Shown here piece by piece: positions 1-8,807 of a stretch of DNA of 64,000 nucleotides. A program made the translations under genes and the position numbers. Position 1 is the stretch's first letter. Every line of letters begins with the position of its first letter. The stretch comes from Marisediminitalea oceani. GTDB taxonomy: Bacteria > Pseudomonadota > Gammaproteobacteria > Enterobacterales > Alteromonadaceae. The notes below the pieces were generated by a model. That model had not been told where the DNA came from and ran no database searches. It saw only the letters and a list, made by a program, of their open reading frames with translations. The stretch is taken from positions 27,061-91,060 of the forward strand of contig NZ_RCUA01000044.1 of the NCBI RefSeq assembly GCF_003731635.1. Direction: 5' to 3'.

Positions 1-1
1 T

Positions 2-328
2 GTGTCAGATACCGATATGGCCTTTATCAGACGGCAGTACGGCGAAGAGTACATCGATGAACTCAACCTGCCTGATAATCTTGAAATCTACCGTGCCAAG
101 GGCTGTGACGACTGCGGCGATACCGGCTATCGCGGCCGGACTGGAGTGCATGAATTGCTGGGCATGACCCCAGCGCTGCGCTCGCTGGTTTATAAAGAGG
201 CATCGGTTGCCGAGATGAAGGCCCAGGCCATGCAGGATGGTATGCGAACCCTTATCCAGGATGCTATCTACAAGGTAATAAAAGGCGATACAGACCTCGC
301 TCAGGTACAAATTGTCGGAGGCGACTAG
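2..328 (+). CDS. GspE/PulE/PilB-family secretion ATPase, C-terminal part (5' end outside window)
   Basis: This is the last 108 codons of a traffic ATPase that powers a type II secretion or type IV pilus machine at the inner membrane. The reading frame is open to base 1, so the first GTG is not the true start. Visible is half of the zinc-binding tetracysteine motif (CDDCGDTGYRGR; the other CxxC pair would lie upstream), followed by the family's GVHELL segment and the C-terminal helical region (MRTLIQDAIYKVIKGDTD). A GGAGGCG/CGCCTCC inverted repeat at 317-338 overlaps the stop codon but has no T-run. Family assignment is firm. Which machine it serves (Gsp, Msh or Pil) cannot be decided from this part. 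Confidence 0.85.
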   Translation: MSDTDMAFIRRQYGEEYIDELNLPDNLEIYRAKGCDDCGDTGYRGRTGVHELLGMTPALRSLVYKEASVAEMKAQAMQDGMRTLIQDAIYKVIKGDTDLAQVQIVGGD

Positions 329-478
329 TCGCGCCTCCCGGCATTAATCGGAATAAATACCCTCATAACCTTTTTTTCATTCACAGCGGGCAAGAGTGCG
401 CGTAAAGTAATCAACAGTGTAATGCCCATGGCATTAAATGGATGAATAGTCGAACTTTTAGTATCAGGTTGTTGAACT

Positions 479-2008
479 GTGAAGCAGGGTATAGGGCGTT
501 ATAAATTAGTTTTTATCAGTGTGCTGCTGATGATGTTATTCTCATCGCCCGGCTACGCCGACTGTCAGGTTATTGCTCCGCAAGCACAAACTTTACAGCA
601 ACCGCTGGATATCAGCCTTGGGTTAAATGACATCCAGTTTAAATGCCGTCTGGCGGAAGCCAGGGTATTGAGCTTCCCTTTAGACGCACTGCAAAAGCCG
701 TCAGTTTATACTGGTCAGGATGTTATTATCACGCCTTTGGCCAGTGCCAGAGCGGCTTACCTGTTACCTGAAGGCGTATATCAGTTTACCCTGACTGCCG
801 AATCAGACCATATCAGCAAAGTCAGTATGTCGCTTCGCGATCTCGGCACCTTTCAACGCGATAACAACCTGCACATTTTAACCATCAGCGCCTTTGGCGG
901 ATTTTGTATTGCGCTGTGTATTTATGTGGGAATACTTGGTCGTAGCCTGCGCAATGCCGGCTTTTACGCGTACAGCGGGTATATTCTCAGTGCCGGCTTT
1001 TTCTTTGTGCTACAGGAAGGAATACTGCGCATAGTGTTCCCGGCGGTGCACTGGTTGCACAGCCACCAGATTAAAGCCATTTTCGCCGGGGCAACCGTTT
1101 ACACTGCTCTGCGCTTCATCACTTTGTTGCTTGATCTGCGTCTTATCCTCAAGCGATGGGAATACCTGATAATTCTTTACAGCGGCATCGTTGTGCTGGG
1201 ACTGGGTGTTATAGCCGCACTGCCCATCGCCCCTTTACACGCTATTGCCAACCAGTTAATGGGGCTGGTAACCCTGGTAGGTATGGTTGCTGTCACACTG
1301 GCTACAGCCTACGCTTTGTTACGTAAAATACATGGCGCCGGTTGGGTGCTTATCGCCTTGCTGGTGCTGCTGGCTGCCATGGTATTCAGAGTGTATTTGC
1401 CTGATGTTAACGAGTTTCTGCACCGGTACGCATTAATTGTAGCGGTTACCGTTGAAGCCCTGTTATTGGCTATTGCCGCTTCGGAGCGTGTAAAACGCCT
1501 GCAGTCAGATAAGATGCAGGCATATCTTGCAGCTTCAAGCGACCCGCTCTGCCCGGTATTGAATCGCCGCGGCTGGGAAGAGTCAGCACAAAAAATGATG
1601 ACCCGCCATGGAAAAGAGGGTGGCGTGTTGTTACTGCTGTTTATCGATTTAGATGACTTTAAACAGATCAACGACACCTACGGCCACCGGGTTGGTGATC
1701 AGGCCTTAGTCATTCTGGCTAAAATTCTTAACAGTCAGTCGCGGGCACAGGATATTGTTGGCCGGCTCGGCGGCGACGAGTTTGTGGTGATGAGCCATTG
1801 TCACAGTCGCAATGTTGCCGAACGGGTGAAAAAACGTATCGCTCAGCGCCTGGAAGATCTGATCATCAAAATCGATGAGCAGCATATCCCGCTATCGGCC
1901 AGTGTGGGTGCGCAAATTATTGATACTCCGAACAATGACCTGTCGTTATTACTCCACGCTGCCGACATGCTGATGTACGAACAAAAGCATGCCGCAGTTA
2001 GCCTGTAG
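479..2008 (+). CDS. 7TMR-DISM-type membrane diguanylate cyclase (GGDEF)
   Basis: Predicted inner-membrane enzyme making cyclic di-GMP from two GTP. It starts at a GTG. An N-terminal signal sequence ends near SPGYA, a periplasmic region of about 110 residues follows, then seven hydrophobic segments (about residues 130-335) of the DISM 7TM type, then a GGDEF domain. The active-site motif GGDEF is intact at residues 431-435. The product-inhibition I-site RxxD (RAQD, residues 422-425) has the normal five-residue spacing, so both catalysis and feedback inhibition look possible. No EAL domain is present. It is monocistronic; the next gene is convergent. The ligand is unknown. Confidence 0.9.
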   Translation: MKQGIGRYKLVFISVLLMMLFSSPGYADCQVIAPQAQTLQQPLDISLGLNDIQFKCRLAEARVLSFPLDALQKPSVYTGQDVIITPLASARAAYLLPEGVYQFTLTAESDHISKVSMSLRDLGTFQRDNNLHILTISAFGGFCIALCIYVGILGRSLRNAGFYAYSGYILSAGFFFVLQEGILRIVFPAVHWLHSHQIKAIFAGATVYTALRFITLLLDLRLILKRWEYLIILYSGIVVLGLGVIAALPIAPLHAIANQLMGLVTLVGMVAVTLATAYALLRKIHGAGWVLIALLVLLAAMVFRVYLPDVNEFLHRYALIVAVTVEALLLAIAASERVKRLQSDKMQAYLAASSDPLCPVLNRRGWEESAQKMMTRHGKEGGVLLLLFIDLDDFKQINDTYGHRVGDQALVILAKILNSQSRAQDIVGRLGGDEFVVMSHCHSRNVAERVKKRIAQRLEDLIIKIDEQHIPLSASVGAQIIDTPNNDLSLLLHAADMLMYEQKHAAVSL

Positions 2009-2034
2009 CCGGTTTAGTTAATATTACCGGGAGA

Positions 2035-2790
2035 TTAGTCAACCAGCTTGATCTTACCAAACACGGAAGCGTCGATATAACCAAGGTTGCGATCGCCATT
2101 TACCGGCTCAACTTCGTGGGAACCCACAAAATGCTCACGCTCTTCACTGCCGTCATTGTCGCAATAGGCCAGCATAAAACCCAGCACCTGCTCTGCTGAC
2201 AGACTCAAAGGCGGCACCGGTTTATTATGATGAAAAGTGTCCGGATACACTCTGAAACTGACTTCCCAGGTTATTTGATAGGGTGACGTATCTTCACGGG
2301 TCCAGCGACTGGTGGCATGCTCATTGAGTAAAACAAATTCCTGACCGCCATTGCTTGTTGGGCCAATATCCACAACGTTACCATCAAGGGCAATGTGGTA
2401 CGCAAAAGCATTGTAAGATTTTAGATGATTGCCGCCCGAGGCATCGGCATCAATAAAGATTTCAAGACAGTCATCATCCCAATAAGCCAGGAGCGGGTTA
2501 GGGTGAGTATCGATCAATACATCGTCGATAATTTCTACCTGCAGATACAACTGATCTTCGTCCCAAAGCATTTTAAACCGGCCACTAAAGTCTGCCGGGA
2601 TAGGCATCGTGCCTACCATGAGGTGCTTAAGGGGGTGCCATTTTGCGTTATCCCAGGCTGCTTCATCGGCTTTACCGTCGATAACAACCGGCGAACTGGC
2701 TTTAGCCACTTCAGTAGGTGCTGCAAACACCTGGCCCGCGGCAATCAGACTTAACCATCCGGCCAGCATGATCTTATTAAGCTTCATCAT
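2035..2790 (-). CDS. Secreted CBM9-like carbohydrate-binding protein
   Basis: Exported protein of about 251 residues. I take the ATG at 2790 as start because it opens a clean signal peptide (MMKLNKI to QVFA|APTE) and has AGGCGA six bases upstream. An in-frame extension to 2841 is possible but spoils the signal. The mature part has the hallmarks of a stand-alone family 9 carbohydrate-binding-like domain: VVIDGKADEAAW near the N-terminus, a beta-rich middle, and a DDCLEIFIDAD segment with acidic residues typical of the metal-binding edge of this fold. No catalytic domain is attached, so it probably binds a sugar or glycan at the cell surface or in the periplasm. Ligand unknown. Confidence 0.75.
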   Translation of the reverse strand: MMKLNKIMLAGWLSLIAAGQVFAAPTEVAKASSPVVIDGKADEAAWDNAKWHPLKHLMVGTMPIPADFSGRFKMLWDEDQLYLQVEIIDDVLIDTHPNPLLAYWDDDCLEIFIDADASGGNHLKSYNAFAYHIALDGNVVDIGPTSNGGQEFVLLNEHATSRWTREDTSPYQITWEVSFRVYPDTFHHNKPVPPLSLSAEQVLGFMLAYCDNDGSEEREHFVGSHEVEPVNGDRNLGYIDASVFGKIKLVD

Positions 2791-2880
2791 GATAAGTCGC
2801 CTGTATTTTCGTTGTAATAAAAACACGTAGTTTAACAACAAATTTACAACAGCGGCACTACTTAATGCTTTTGAGGCATA

Positions 2881-2907
2881 AAAAAGACCTGCAAGAGCAG
2901 GCCTTTT
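2881..2907 (-). terminator. Rho-independent terminator of the PEP-CTERM-like gene
   Basis: On the minus strand a stem GCCTGC/GCAGGT with loop TCTT is followed by TCTTTTTT, 20 bp beyond the stop codon at 2928. The A-run on the other side makes it potentially bidirectional. Confidence 0.85.
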
Positions 2908-2927
2908 AGTTACGAAGGAGTCGTGAT

Positions 2928-3683
2928 TTATGCAGAGCGACGGCGACGAGCCGCAAGCAGAGAACCACCAATAATCAGTAACAGCGAGGCAGGCGCTGAA
3001 GCTGGAGTTGTTGGCGGAAGGCTGTCTTGATCTAACAGTGCATAACGCAACTGACCACCAGCAACCAGAACTTCACCGATACCATTACCCCAGAACGATA
3101 CCTCAGTAAACTCACCACTATCGTCAAACGCAGCTACGAAGATTTCAAATACGTCAATTGACGGATCAGCTTGTGACGGGAATAGACCTTCGGCATTCGT
3201 TGACGCAGAAGCCACTAAAATTGGCGCACCACCGTCAAATGAGATAAACAGATCAGTCGTTGGGTCGGTACAACACGTTGCCCAGTCACCTACTTCAAAA
3301 CCAACAGCATTTACTGCGCTGTCGAAGGTGAAAGTAATGCCACTACCAAAGTAATCCATTGGATCCGTGCGTGGAATCGATCCACCACCGGAAGGATTGA
3401 TACCAATTGCAGTGCCTGTCAGGGTGCCGTAACTTGAAGCGAATCCGGTACCACCATCATTTTGAGTGATAACGTAGTCACCTCGGTCGATTGATGAGCC
3501 CGAAAAGGCAGTATCCCAAACATCAACACCAACAGTCCCGCCAGCGCCCGTTACAGTGCTGTCGAAATCGGCTACGCCGTCAGTAATGCCATCGAATACA
3601 GTTAGAATGGTTGCGTTGGCAGCAGTCGCAGATGCCAACAGTACACCGGCGAGACCGCCAGCAAACAGTTTCTTTGCTTTCAT
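2928..3683 (-). CDS. Exported protein with PEP-CTERM-like C-terminal anchor
   Basis: 251 residues with a signal peptide (MKAKKLFAGGLAGVLLASATAANA) and a C-terminal sorting signal made of a Pro/Ala-rich stretch (PTTPASAPAS), a hydrophobic helix (LLLIIGGSLLAA) and the basic tail RRRRSA. This is the exosortase/PEP-CTERM tripartite layout, although the literal Pro-Glu-Pro triplet is absent. The mature region is acidic and rich in Gly, Thr and Asp, with two adjacent cysteines (TCCTD), and looks like a beta-sandwich surface protein. No exosortase gene is in the window. Function unknown. It is monocistronic with its own terminator. Confidence 0.75.
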   Translation of the reverse strand: MKAKKLFAGGLAGVLLASATAANATILTVFDGITDGVADFDSTVTGAGGTVGVDVWDTAFSGSSIDRGDYVITQNDGGTGFASSYGTLTGTAIGINPSGGGSIPRTDPMDYFGSGITFTFDSAVNAVGFEVGDWATCCTDPTTDLFISFDGGAPILVASASTNAEGLFPSQADPSIDVFEIFVAAFDDSGEFTEVSFWGNGIGEVLVAGGQLRYALLDQDSLPPTTPASAPASLLLIIGGSLLAARRRRSA

Positions 3684-3937
3684 GTAAAAAGTCCTTCTTC
3701 AATAAACGTCCGTAGTACAACGCATTCTCTACGTTTTTATTTGCAGTATTTTAAGCGTGATTAAAAATTAAGCACACCTGACGCGTTGGTAGCAAGGAAG
3801 GGGCCAGATCGTTCAACTTTCAAATAATTATTTGAATAACCGGCAATTTTTTGATTTGAGGACTTTTTGAGTAAATCTGCACACCGTCGATTTGTAAAAA
3901 AAAGTGACACTATACTTTAGTGCAATGTAACGTAGTT

Positions 3938-3963
3938 AACAGGGCTGCATTAGCAGCCCTGTT
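3938..3963 (-). terminator. Strong hairpin downstream of amtB
   Basis: A perfect 11-bp stem (AACAGGGCTGC / GCAGCCCTGTT) with loop ATTA begins seven bases after the amtB stop. There is no long T-run, so termination may be imperfect. It could also protect the 3' end of the mRNA. Confidence 0.6.
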
Positions 3964-3969
3964 AGTGGA

Positions 3970-5253
3970 TCAGAGGTTGTATCCACGCTCTTCGTGGCTG
4001 CTGATATCCAGCCCCTGCTGTTCGTGCTCTGCAGTGACCCGAATACCTTTAGTGAGCATATCTACCAGTTTGAGCAGCACCAGGCTCACCACTGCGGTGT
4101 AAACAAACGTGGAAAAAATACCGACCATCTGTACGCCCAGTTGCTCACCGATGGAGGTGTTATCGCCTCCGAATCCGTAGCCGCTGAAAATGCCCAAATC
4201 GGGAGAACAGAAAATACCCGCCAGGAACGTACCCAGAATACCGCCAATACCGTGAACCGGGAACACGTCGAGTGAGTCGTCAATTTTCCACTTCTGTTTG
4301 ATTAGATTAGTAAAGTAAAAACAAACGCAACCGGCGGTTAGGCCAATAACCAGGGCCGCTGCCGGACCAACATAGCCCGAAGCCGGAGTAATGGTTCCCA
4401 GCCCCGCCACCATGCCGGTAACGATACCCAACACCGAGGGCTTACCGTATTTCACCCATTCTATAGTCATCCAGGCCAGTGAGCCTGCGGCGGCTGATAC
4501 ATGAGTAACCAGCATCGCCATCGCAGCATCACCATTGGCAGCTACTGCGCTACCGCCGTTAAAGCCAAACCAGCCAACCCAAAGCATTCCCGCGCCGCCT
4601 ACTGTCATTGTCAGATTGTGTGGGATCATTGACGCGCTGCCGTAGCCGTGGCGGTTTTTAATATACATAGCTGCCACCAATGCTCCTACACCGGCGGTAA
4701 TGTGCACCACCGTACCACCAGCGAAGTCCAGCAAGCCAATTTGTGCCAGCCAGCCGCCGCCCCATACCCAGTGACATACTGGCAGATAAACCAGCACCAG
4801 CCAGGCCAGGGAAAACACTAACACGGAAGAGAACTTCATACGCTCAGCAAACCCGCCCACCATCAGTGCGGGCGTGATGATGGCAAAAGTCATCTGAAAC
4901 ATGAAAAACAGCGGTTCCGGGAGAGTACCGGATAACGAGGATTTATCCGTATTGGCTAAAAACATGTTTGAGAAATCGCCGATAAAGGCGTTACCTTCTC
5001 CAAATGCCAGGCTGTAACCGGCTATCAGCCAAATCAAAGACGCGCCACAGGCAATTGCAAAACATTGCATTAAAACCGAAAGTACGTTTTTGCTGCGCAC
5101 CAGGCCGCCGTAAAAAAACGACAGACCGGGCAGGGTCATAAATAAAACCAGAGCTGTAGCGGTTAGGATCCAGGCGGTGTCGCCAGAATCTGCACCGGAT
5201 TCAGCCAATGCAAAGCCCGGCATAAACGCCAGGCCGATAAGCCAGTTTCGCAT
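3970..5253 (-). CDS. amtB: Ammonium transporter Amt
   Basis: Inner-membrane ammonium channel of 427 residues, the usual size, with a cleavable N-terminal sequence (GFALAES) and about 11 membrane segments. Conserved pore features are visible: the FAIITPALMVGGFAER segment carrying the Phe gate, the twin-histidine pair in GGTVVHITAG and FPVHGIGG, and the family signature around DFAGG. It lies 33 bp downstream of glnK on the same strand, the standard glnK-amtB operon in which unmodified GlnK plugs the channel when nitrogen is plentiful. Nitrogen control through NtrC is expected, but I could not identify a sigma-54 site upstream. Confidence 0.96.
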   Translation of the reverse strand: MRNWLIGLAFMPGFALAESGADSGDTAWILTATALVLFMTLPGLSFFYGGLVRSKNVLSVLMQCFAIACGASLIWLIAGYSLAFGEGNAFIGDFSNMFLANTDKSSLSGTLPEPLFFMFQMTFAIITPALMVGGFAERMKFSSVLVFSLAWLVLVYLPVCHWVWGGGWLAQIGLLDFAGGTVVHITAGVGALVAAMYIKNRHGYGSASMIPHNLTMTVGGAGMLWVGWFGFNGGSAVAANGDAAMAMLVTHVSAAAGSLAWMTIEWVKYGKPSVLGIVTGMVAGLGTITPASGYVGPAAALVIGLTAGCVCFYFTNLIKQKWKIDDSLDVFPVHGIGGILGTFLAGIFCSPDLGIFSGYGFGGDNTSIGEQLGVQMVGIFSTFVYTAVVSLVLLKLVDMLTKGIRVTAEHEQQGLDISSHEERGYNL

Positions 5254-5286
5254 AAGTGTGTCCTGTTGATTCTCAAATGTGTTGTA

Positions 5287-5640
<354 letters not shown>

Positions 5641-5866
5641 TCAGGGAAGGTGAATTTTATTTTCTCTGAACAGTAGTATTTTTACCACTTTTTTTAACAA
5701 AACCTTATTAGTCAAAAGTAGCGTTACCGGGCTTGTACAATCACAGTTTCGTCGCAATATATAGCGCTCAGGCACGTTTCATTATCTAATTGCCGTAACG
5801 AGAGAAAGTCAGGATATGATATCCTCTGCGCTCTGAAGCCCTGGTTTGAAAACAAAAAGGAGATGA

Positions 5867-6259
5867 ATGTATATGAAAAAATTGCTTGCTGCGTTAGCTG
5901 TTATTTCTGCTGGTATGTTATCCGGATGTACGTCGCTCCCGTCCGAACAGGAAATCAGTGATGCTGACTACGGCGCCTACCCTGATGATTACGAAAATAT
6001 CGTAAAAACCTACTATGGTTATCACCTCACTCACCCAAATTCTGTTGAGTACGGCAAAATAGAAAAGCCTAAACGTTACTGGCTGGGCAATGAACTGGAT
6101 AACGTTTATTACGGTTATCTTGTTTGTGCCACCCTCAATTATCGCAACATGGTGGGTAAAGACACCGGGTTTAACACACATGCGCTGCTGATTCATGATG
6201 GTCTGGTGGTTAAATATGTGGAAGACGGCGAGTGGTGGGGCAAGCCCCTCTGTAACTGA
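5867..6259 (+). CDS. Small outer-membrane or periplasmic lipoprotein, function unknown
   Basis: 130-residue protein with a type II signal peptide and lipobox LSGC, so Cys would be the first mature residue. No Asp at +2, so outer-membrane sorting is likely. AAGGAG at 5857-5862 serves either the ATG at 5867 (4-base spacing) or the ATG at 5873 (10 bases, giving the more typical MKKLL start). The mature part is rich in Tyr and charged residues (TYYGYHLTHPNSVEYG) and I recognise no domain. The next gene follows after 23 bp and may be co-transcribed. Confidence 0.75.
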   Translation: MYMKKLLAALAVISAGMLSGCTSLPSEQEISDADYGAYPDDYENIVKTYYGYHLTHPNSVEYGKIEKPKRYWLGNELDNVYYGYLVCATLNYRNMVGKDTGFNTHALLIHDGLVVKYVEDGEWWGKPLCN

Positions 6260-6282
6260 GTCCCGGGGAGACAGTAGTCGTT

Positions 6283-6993
6283 ATGTGGTATCGCTGGTTG
6301 TTATTGCTACTGTTGTTATCCGCGAATACGCACGCAGCAAAGCAACTTAAATCGGCAGTCTCCGGTAACTTTCCTAATGGCCTGCATGCTCACTTTATTA
6401 ACTATATCAGTGAGCAGCTTCATGCAGAGGCAGACATCGCCCTTATGCCATACGCCCGGCGGTTGATAGAACTGGATGACGGCAGTATCGATATGATGGT
6501 TGGAGTGTCTGGCACCGCCCCCATTGGTAGCCATACCATTTTGCTCAGGCCCGCCTACGATAATCTGAGCATCGGATTATTTGTACTTACCGGCAATGAG
6601 AGCCTGTTTACTGAGGCTGATGACATGCGCAAGCATTTACTGAGCCTCACCCGACACGCCAACAGTGATGCTATATTAAGCGAAATTCCCCCAGCGCATA
6701 TTGTGCCGGCCCGTTCGCTGGAACAAAAAATCGAGATGCTGTTAAAAGGCCGCATAGATGGCTTTTTGCATGTAACGCAAAGCACCGAATTGCGTCTTAA
6801 GGAGCTCGACTACACCAACACCATTACGCAAGCCGCTTACCAGCCACCTGAGGTCTATAAGCAGTATATTGCCATCAACAATCACTCGTGGCTTTATGCA
6901 CACAAAGCCGAGTTAGAAGCAATTATTGCCAACGGCATTGCCACTGGCGCCTTTCAGACGATCCGGCGCAATTATTACGCAGACACCCATTAA
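6283..6993 (+). CDS. Periplasmic solute-binding-like protein (SBP_bac_3 type)
   Basis: 236-residue exported protein with a Leu-rich signal peptide (WLLLLLLLSANTHA). Its short bilobal layout and motifs resemble family 3 periplasmic binding proteins: INYISEQLHAEADIALMPYARRLIELDDGSIDMMVGVSG corresponds to the first lobe's F-P-x-R and D-x-x-V-G elements. No ABC permease or ATPase is nearby, as is common for such stand-alone proteins in Alteromonadales, so it may serve sensing rather than import. It starts 23 bp after the lipoprotein gene. The ligand is not predictable. Confidence 0.7.
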   Translation: MWYRWLLLLLLLSANTHAAKQLKSAVSGNFPNGLHAHFINYISEQLHAEADIALMPYARRLIELDDGSIDMMVGVSGTAPIGSHTILLRPAYDNLSIGLFVLTGNESLFTEADDMRKHLLSLTRHANSDAILSEIPPAHIVPARSLEQKIEMLLKGRIDGFLHVTQSTELRLKELDYTNTITQAAYQPPEVYKQYIAINNHSWLYAHKAELEAIIANGIATGAFQTIRRNYYADTH

Positions 6994-7097
6994 TCTGCCG
7001 CCATTTTACTGCTCAAAGATCCCTCGACTTCCCATCCTCTTGTGGTGTATATTTTTCTTCGTTGATAAAGGATTAATTAATAAAATAAGGAAATTCA

Positions 7098-7994
7098 ATG
7101 AAGTATGCTCTCTTGCTGATTTTGCTTCTTGCCCCCCTACGAGCGTTAGCTGCTGTTTCCGAATGGGTTGATTTTACGCTTCACAACGGCCATGTGTACT
7201 TACCCATCGTGGTTGAAGGTATTGAAACCCACGTACTACTCGACTCCGGCTCTCAGGTGCATGCTATTAATAAAGCATTTGTCGGTAAACACAACCTCGA
7301 CCTGGCCACCGGCGCAAAAATGCGTGTTCAGGGCGTTCACGACACCGAAGACAGAACCACCTATAACAATGTTCAGGTTGGCCTGTTCGGCTCCGAGTTT
7401 GAGTTGGATAAGGTAGTAGAATTTAATCTGGGCCATCATAGCAGCGGAATGTTGTTGGGAGCGGCTTTTTTCAACCCGTTTATCATTCAGATTAACTACC
7501 CCGAAAAGAAAATTCGCTTACTCACCCGCGACAGCGTGGATATGAATGAAGCATCGAATGTGAGATCCATGGACAACCGCGGTAACGGCATGCCCATCGC
7601 TGAGATAACCATTAATGGCGAAAACTTCTGGTTCTTAGTGGATACCGGTAGCTCCAGCAGTATCTTTATGGAGCGTCGCTATGCATCCCGGGCCGGCTTA
7701 CTCGACAAAGTCGAAGGTTCTTCGTCTTCTTCTGGGGTTAACAGTACCGGTTTTCAGGATGTTGCCAATGCAGATACCGTAAGATTTGGCCCTTTCGAAA
7801 TTGCCGATGTAAAAGTGAGCTTTCCTGCACCTGGCGAGACCACTAACCTGGAAAGCCAGTTTTCTGAAACCCGCAGTCGCATTAAAGGTAAACGTATTGT
7901 CGGCATTATCGGCTACGGTTTATTCCAGCATTTCCTGCTCACCATGGATTATAAAACCGGCAAGATCCACGTGTCTCTGCCGCCAGAAAAGTAA
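7098..7994 (+). CDS. Retropepsin-like (clan AA) aspartic protease homologue, exported
   Basis: 298 residues with a signal peptide (MKYALLLILLLAPLRALAA) and two pepsin-fold active-site signatures in one chain: LLDSGSQVHAIN near residue 50 and FLVDTGSSSSIF near residue 178. Two D(S/T)GS motifs suggest a monomeric tandem-lobe aspartic peptidase rather than a dimer. It acts in the periplasm or outside the cell. AAGGA lies six bases before the ATG. A strong hairpin (8002-8023) separates it from the convergent SDR gene. Substrate unknown; activity inferred from both aspartates being present. Confidence 0.75.
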   Translation: MKYALLLILLLAPLRALAAVSEWVDFTLHNGHVYLPIVVEGIETHVLLDSGSQVHAINKAFVGKHNLDLATGAKMRVQGVHDTEDRTTYNNVQVGLFGSEFELDKVVEFNLGHHSSGMLLGAAFFNPFIIQINYPEKKIRLLTRDSVDMNEASNVRSMDNRGNGMPIAEITINGENFWFLVDTGSSSSIFMERRYASRAGLLDKVEGSSSSSGVNSTGFQDVANADTVRFGPFEIADVKVSFPAPGETTNLESQFSETRSRIKGKRIVGIIGYGLFQHFLLTMDYKTGKIHVSLPPEK

Positions 7995-8001
7995 TCGGGC
8001 T

Positions 8002-8023
8002 AACGCCGGGCTGCCCCGGCGTT
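8002..8023. terminator. Hairpin between convergent genes
   Basis: A nine-pair GC-rich stem (AACGCCGGG / CCCGGCGTT) with loop CTGC lies eight bases after the protease stop and 26 bases from the SDR stop. There is no T-run on either side. Confidence 0.6.
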
Positions 8024-8048
8024 ATGGCACGTTAATGCTTAATACAAA

Positions 8049-8711
8049 TTACCAGGGAAGCTGATCGCCGTTGCTGTGCCAGAATCCGCCGGAGTTTTCG
8101 CAGTTTAATTCATCCATACGTGCCAGCAACCCTGCGGCCGCCTCTTCCGGTTCGATAAGCCCGTTGAAGTTTACCATCTCGGTATTTACCCATCCCGGAT
8201 GCAATAAGGCCACTGCTATCCCTTGTTTATTAAGATCAACAGCCAGCGACTTGCCAGCCGCATTGAGCGCCGTTTTTGACATCCGGTAACCGTAACTTCC
8301 GCCTGAATCATTATCAGCAATTGAGCCCATCCGGCTGGTAACAAGCCCAACTTTACTGCCTTCCTTGAGGTTTGCCTTCAAGGTGGCAACAACCCGTAGC
8401 GGGCCGATAGCGTTTACCTCAAATTGCTCTCTAATCTGCTCAAAGTTCAAATCATCCAGACTGTTCTTACGCATAATGCCTGCGTTATTGATAAGCACAT
8501 CGATAGTCCTGCCGCCAAGCTGACTGTGCAATTTATCCAGGTCATCCTGCTGACTGACATCCACCTGTTCGATTACCTCTGCGCCACTTCGCTTGAGCGC
8601 TTCAGATGAGTTACGACATACCCCGATAACACTGTCACCTCGTTTAAGGTAAGCCTGCACAAGCGCCAGTCCGATCCCACGGTTGGCACCGGTAATAAGA
8701 ATAGTAGCCAA
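8049..8711 (-). CDS. Short-chain dehydrogenase/reductase (SDR)
   Basis: 220-residue cytoplasmic NAD(P)-dependent oxidoreductase of the classical SDR fold. The dinucleotide-binding motif TGANRGIG is at the N-terminus, NNAG is in the middle, and the YxxxK catalytic pair is present as YRMSK with an upstream Ser in LVTSRMGS. The short length and sequence style match the C-factor/CsgA-like SDR subgroup. No pathway neighbours are present, so the substrate is unknown. It is a single-gene unit, convergent with the protease gene on one side. Confidence 0.9.
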   Translation of the reverse strand: MATILITGANRGIGLALVQAYLKRGDSVIGVCRNSSEALKRSGAEVIEQVDVSQQDDLDKLHSQLGGRTIDVLINNAGIMRKNSLDDLNFEQIREQFEVNAIGPLRVVATLKANLKEGSKVGLVTSRMGSIADNDSGGSYGYRMSKTALNAAGKSLAVDLNKQGIAVALLHPGWVNTEMVNFNGLIEPEEAAAGLLARMDELNCENSGGFWHSNGDQLPW

Positions 8712-8807
8712 AATAAGTCTCCAAGCTCTTTTTACATTCCCAGTTAATACGACATGGGGAGAGTAATTGACTTTTAAAGGTGCAAAACTATGGCAGATTA
8801 CTCTGTT

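Noticed and set aside
317..338. GGAGGCG/CGCCTCC repeat over the stop codon of the secretion ATPase
   Set aside because: No T-run and overlaps coding sequence; not convincing as a terminator.
6888..7171. Overlapping 62- and 81-codon frames between the solute-binding and retropepsin-like genes
   Set aside because: They overlap the ends of two well-supported genes in other frames and show no recognisable sequence.
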